From Chthoniobacteraceae bacterium (GTDB lineage: Bacteria; Verrucomicrobiota; Verrucomicrobiia; Chthoniobacterales; Chthoniobacteraceae), in NCBI GenBank assembly GCA_947449735.1, contig CANFTB010000019.1:1-64000 (forward strand): a stretch of 64,000 nt of DNA, read 5' to 3'. Below are positions 62,966 through 64,000 of this stretch, one piece after another. The notes under the pieces are model-generated. The model was not told the origin of the DNA. It ran no database searches and worked only from the letters and a program-made list of their open reading frames with translations. The stretch's first letter is position 1, and every line of letters begins with the position of its first letter. The position numbers were made by a program, and so were the translations under genes.

Positions 62966-63753
62966 AAGTAACCTTTATCGGAGCCGGCCCGGGAGCGGCC
63001 GATCTTATCACCGTGCGTGGCGCCAGGGCCCTCGCGGAAGCGAACCTCGTGCTTTATGCCGGATCTCTGGTGAGCAAGGACATGCTGGTACACTGCGGCC
63101 CTCAAGCCGTGATCATGGACACTGCGGGAATGAACCTGGAGGAGCAGGTAGCGGAGTATGTACGTGCCAAAGCGGCAGGATGGAACGTTGCCAGACTGCA
63201 TTCCGGCGACCCAGCCATTTACGGAGCCATCAGCGAGCAAATGCGGGCCCTGGAGGAATTGGACATCTCTTACGAAGTGATCCCCGGAGTATCCTCCTTC
63301 ACAGCGTCCGCTGCAGTTTTGAGGGCCTCCCTCACCCGGCCGGAGGTTTCGCAGACAATCATCATCACGCGTGCCGACGGACGCGCTTCGGCTGTCCCCG
63401 AAAAGGAATCCCTGGCTTCACTGGCCGCTCACGAATCAAGCCTCGCGATTTTTCTGTCCGGTGCGTCCCTTTCAAAAGTGGTCGAGGAATTGCTTTCAAA
63501 ACTTCCCGGCACCACCCCTGCTGCGTTGGTGTGCAAGGCGAGTTGGCCGCAGGAAAAGCACCACACGGCAACCCTCGACACGCTCCTGGACGGGCTCTCC
63601 CAGGATGATTGGCGTCTTTCGACGATGCTTCTCGTAGGAGAGGCTCTGGCAAGCACGCCGGGAGCGCACTCGCGGCTATACAGTCCCGGATATTCGCACC
63701 GTTTCCGTAAAGCCTCCCGCGAAGCCCGGGAACCTTTGAGTCGCACTCCATGA
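62962..63753 (+). CDS. cbiF: Cobalt-precorrin-4 C11-methyltransferase CbiF
   Basis: 263 residues, typical. MKVTFIGAGPGAADLITVRG (about 1-20), LYAGSLVSKDMLVHC, RLHSGDPAIYGAISEQMRAL (about 76-95) and VIPGVSSFTASAAVL match CbiF/CobM. It methylates C11 with SAM during ring contraction. The stop overlaps the start of cbiG by ATGA at 63750-63753. Confidence 0.95.
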   Translation: MKVTFIGAGPGAADLITVRGARALAEANLVLYAGSLVSKDMLVHCGPQAVIMDTAGMNLEEQVAEYVRAKAAGWNVARLHSGDPAIYGAISEQMRALEELDISYEVIPGVSSFTASAAVLRASLTRPEVSQTIIITRADGRASAVPEKESLASLAAHESSLAIFLSGASLSKVVEELLSKLPGTTPAALVCKASWPQEKHHTATLDTLLDGLSQDDWRLSTMLLVGEALASTPGAHSRLYSPGYSHRFRKASREAREPLSRTP

Positions 63754-64000
63754 CAGGCTCGGCCTCCAATCCCATCGCTATCTGGATTATCAGGGAGTCC
63801 GCCAGGCCGGCCGCCCAAAGGCTTGCCGAGTTTCTTGGAGCCACGGTTTACCCTGATCCGTTTTCAGGCGAGGATGAACCCGGGCGCAACCGGCTCGCGT
63901 TTGCCGAGGTGTTTCCAAAATTCAGACAGTGGGTGCTGGTCATGGCCAGCGGAATCGCGACCCGTTATCTGGCCGGCCTGCCTGCGAACAAGCTGACCGA
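63750..64000 (+). CDS. cbiG: Cobalt-precorrin-5A hydrolase CbiG, N-terminal part
   Basis: Starts with ATG overlapping the cbiF stop and runs off the window after about 83 codons. The visible part includes IAIWIIRESARPAAQRLAEF, FAEVFPKFRQWVLVMASGIA and TRYLAGL. The WVLVMASGIATR stretch matches the N-terminal domain of CbiG. CbiG opens the lactone ring and releases acetaldehyde. The gene may be fused to CbiH, as in some bacteria; this cannot be told from this window. ATGA coupling confirms it belongs to the same operon. Confidence 0.8.
   Translation, partial: MTGSASNPIAIWIIRESARPAAQRLAEFLGATVYPDPFSGEDEPGRNRLAFAEVFPKFRQWVLVMASGIATRYLAGLPANKLT

Overview
The window is a GC-rich bacterial chromosome segment, most probably from Verrucomicrobiota. 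The case rests on several gene families common in Verrucomicrobiota and Planctomycetota: DUF1501, DUF1549/DUF1553, DUF1552 and DUF1592/1588/1585 proteins with cytochrome-like CxxCH motifs; ECF sigma plus membrane anti-sigma pairs; a kinase fused to WD40 repeats; a Minf_1886-family protein; and a MoxR/DUF58/VWA/DUF4159 cluster. No rRNA, tRNA, CRISPR array or insertion sequence was found. Most genes have no Shine-Dalgarno sequence; rpsU is a clear exception. Genes often overlap at ATGA. || Layout. 1-2.6 kb: the end of a DUF1501 gene, then an ECF sigma factor and its FecR-type anti-sigma. 2.6-7.8 kb: a YbjQ-family gene, a small unknown, and a large FHA-kinase-WD40 receptor. 8.1-13.5 kb: a coupled DUF1552 and DUF1592/1588/1585 pair and a secreted unknown. 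13.5-15.6 kb: a decayed, repeat-bearing stretch holding a parDE toxin-antitoxin pair between two copies of a 64-bp direct repeat, and a 76-codon remnant of a second kinase-WD40 gene that lost its middle. 15.6-24.8 kb: a second surface-degradation module (ECF sigma, anti-sigma, DUF1501, PPC-domain protein, DUF1549/1553, WD40-cytochrome). 25.2-26.0 kb: a voltage-gated-like channel without a K+ filter motif. || 26.2-43.5 kb: two divergent operons. The left one encodes an FHA-MoxR ATPase and three secreted unknowns. The right one encodes a double DUF4159 protein, secreted proteins, DUF58, two VWA membrane proteins and a 1193-residue membrane coiled-coil protein. Together they look like an envelope-located MoxR/VWA assembly system. 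43.6-47.2 kb: a translationally coupled pair of an OYE-GltD-like flavoprotein and a YcaO enzyme, with no recognised pathway; this is the best candidate for something undescribed. 47.2-50.4 kb: pgeF (YfiH), a TolC-like protein, a Minf_1886 protein and rpsU. || 50.5-64.0 kb: a cobalamin riboswitch heads a tightly overlapping anaerobic B12 operon: cobT, cobS, cobU, a threonine-phosphate decarboxylase-cobyric acid synthase fusion, cbiB, cobO, cbiA, cbiE, a cbiX-cbiC fusion, cbiD, cbiL, cbiF and the start of cbiG, which runs off the end. It covers cobalt insertion, much of ring methylation and contraction, amidation, adenosylation and nucleotide-loop assembly. CbiH, CbiT and CbiJ are not seen here and may lie beyond the edge.
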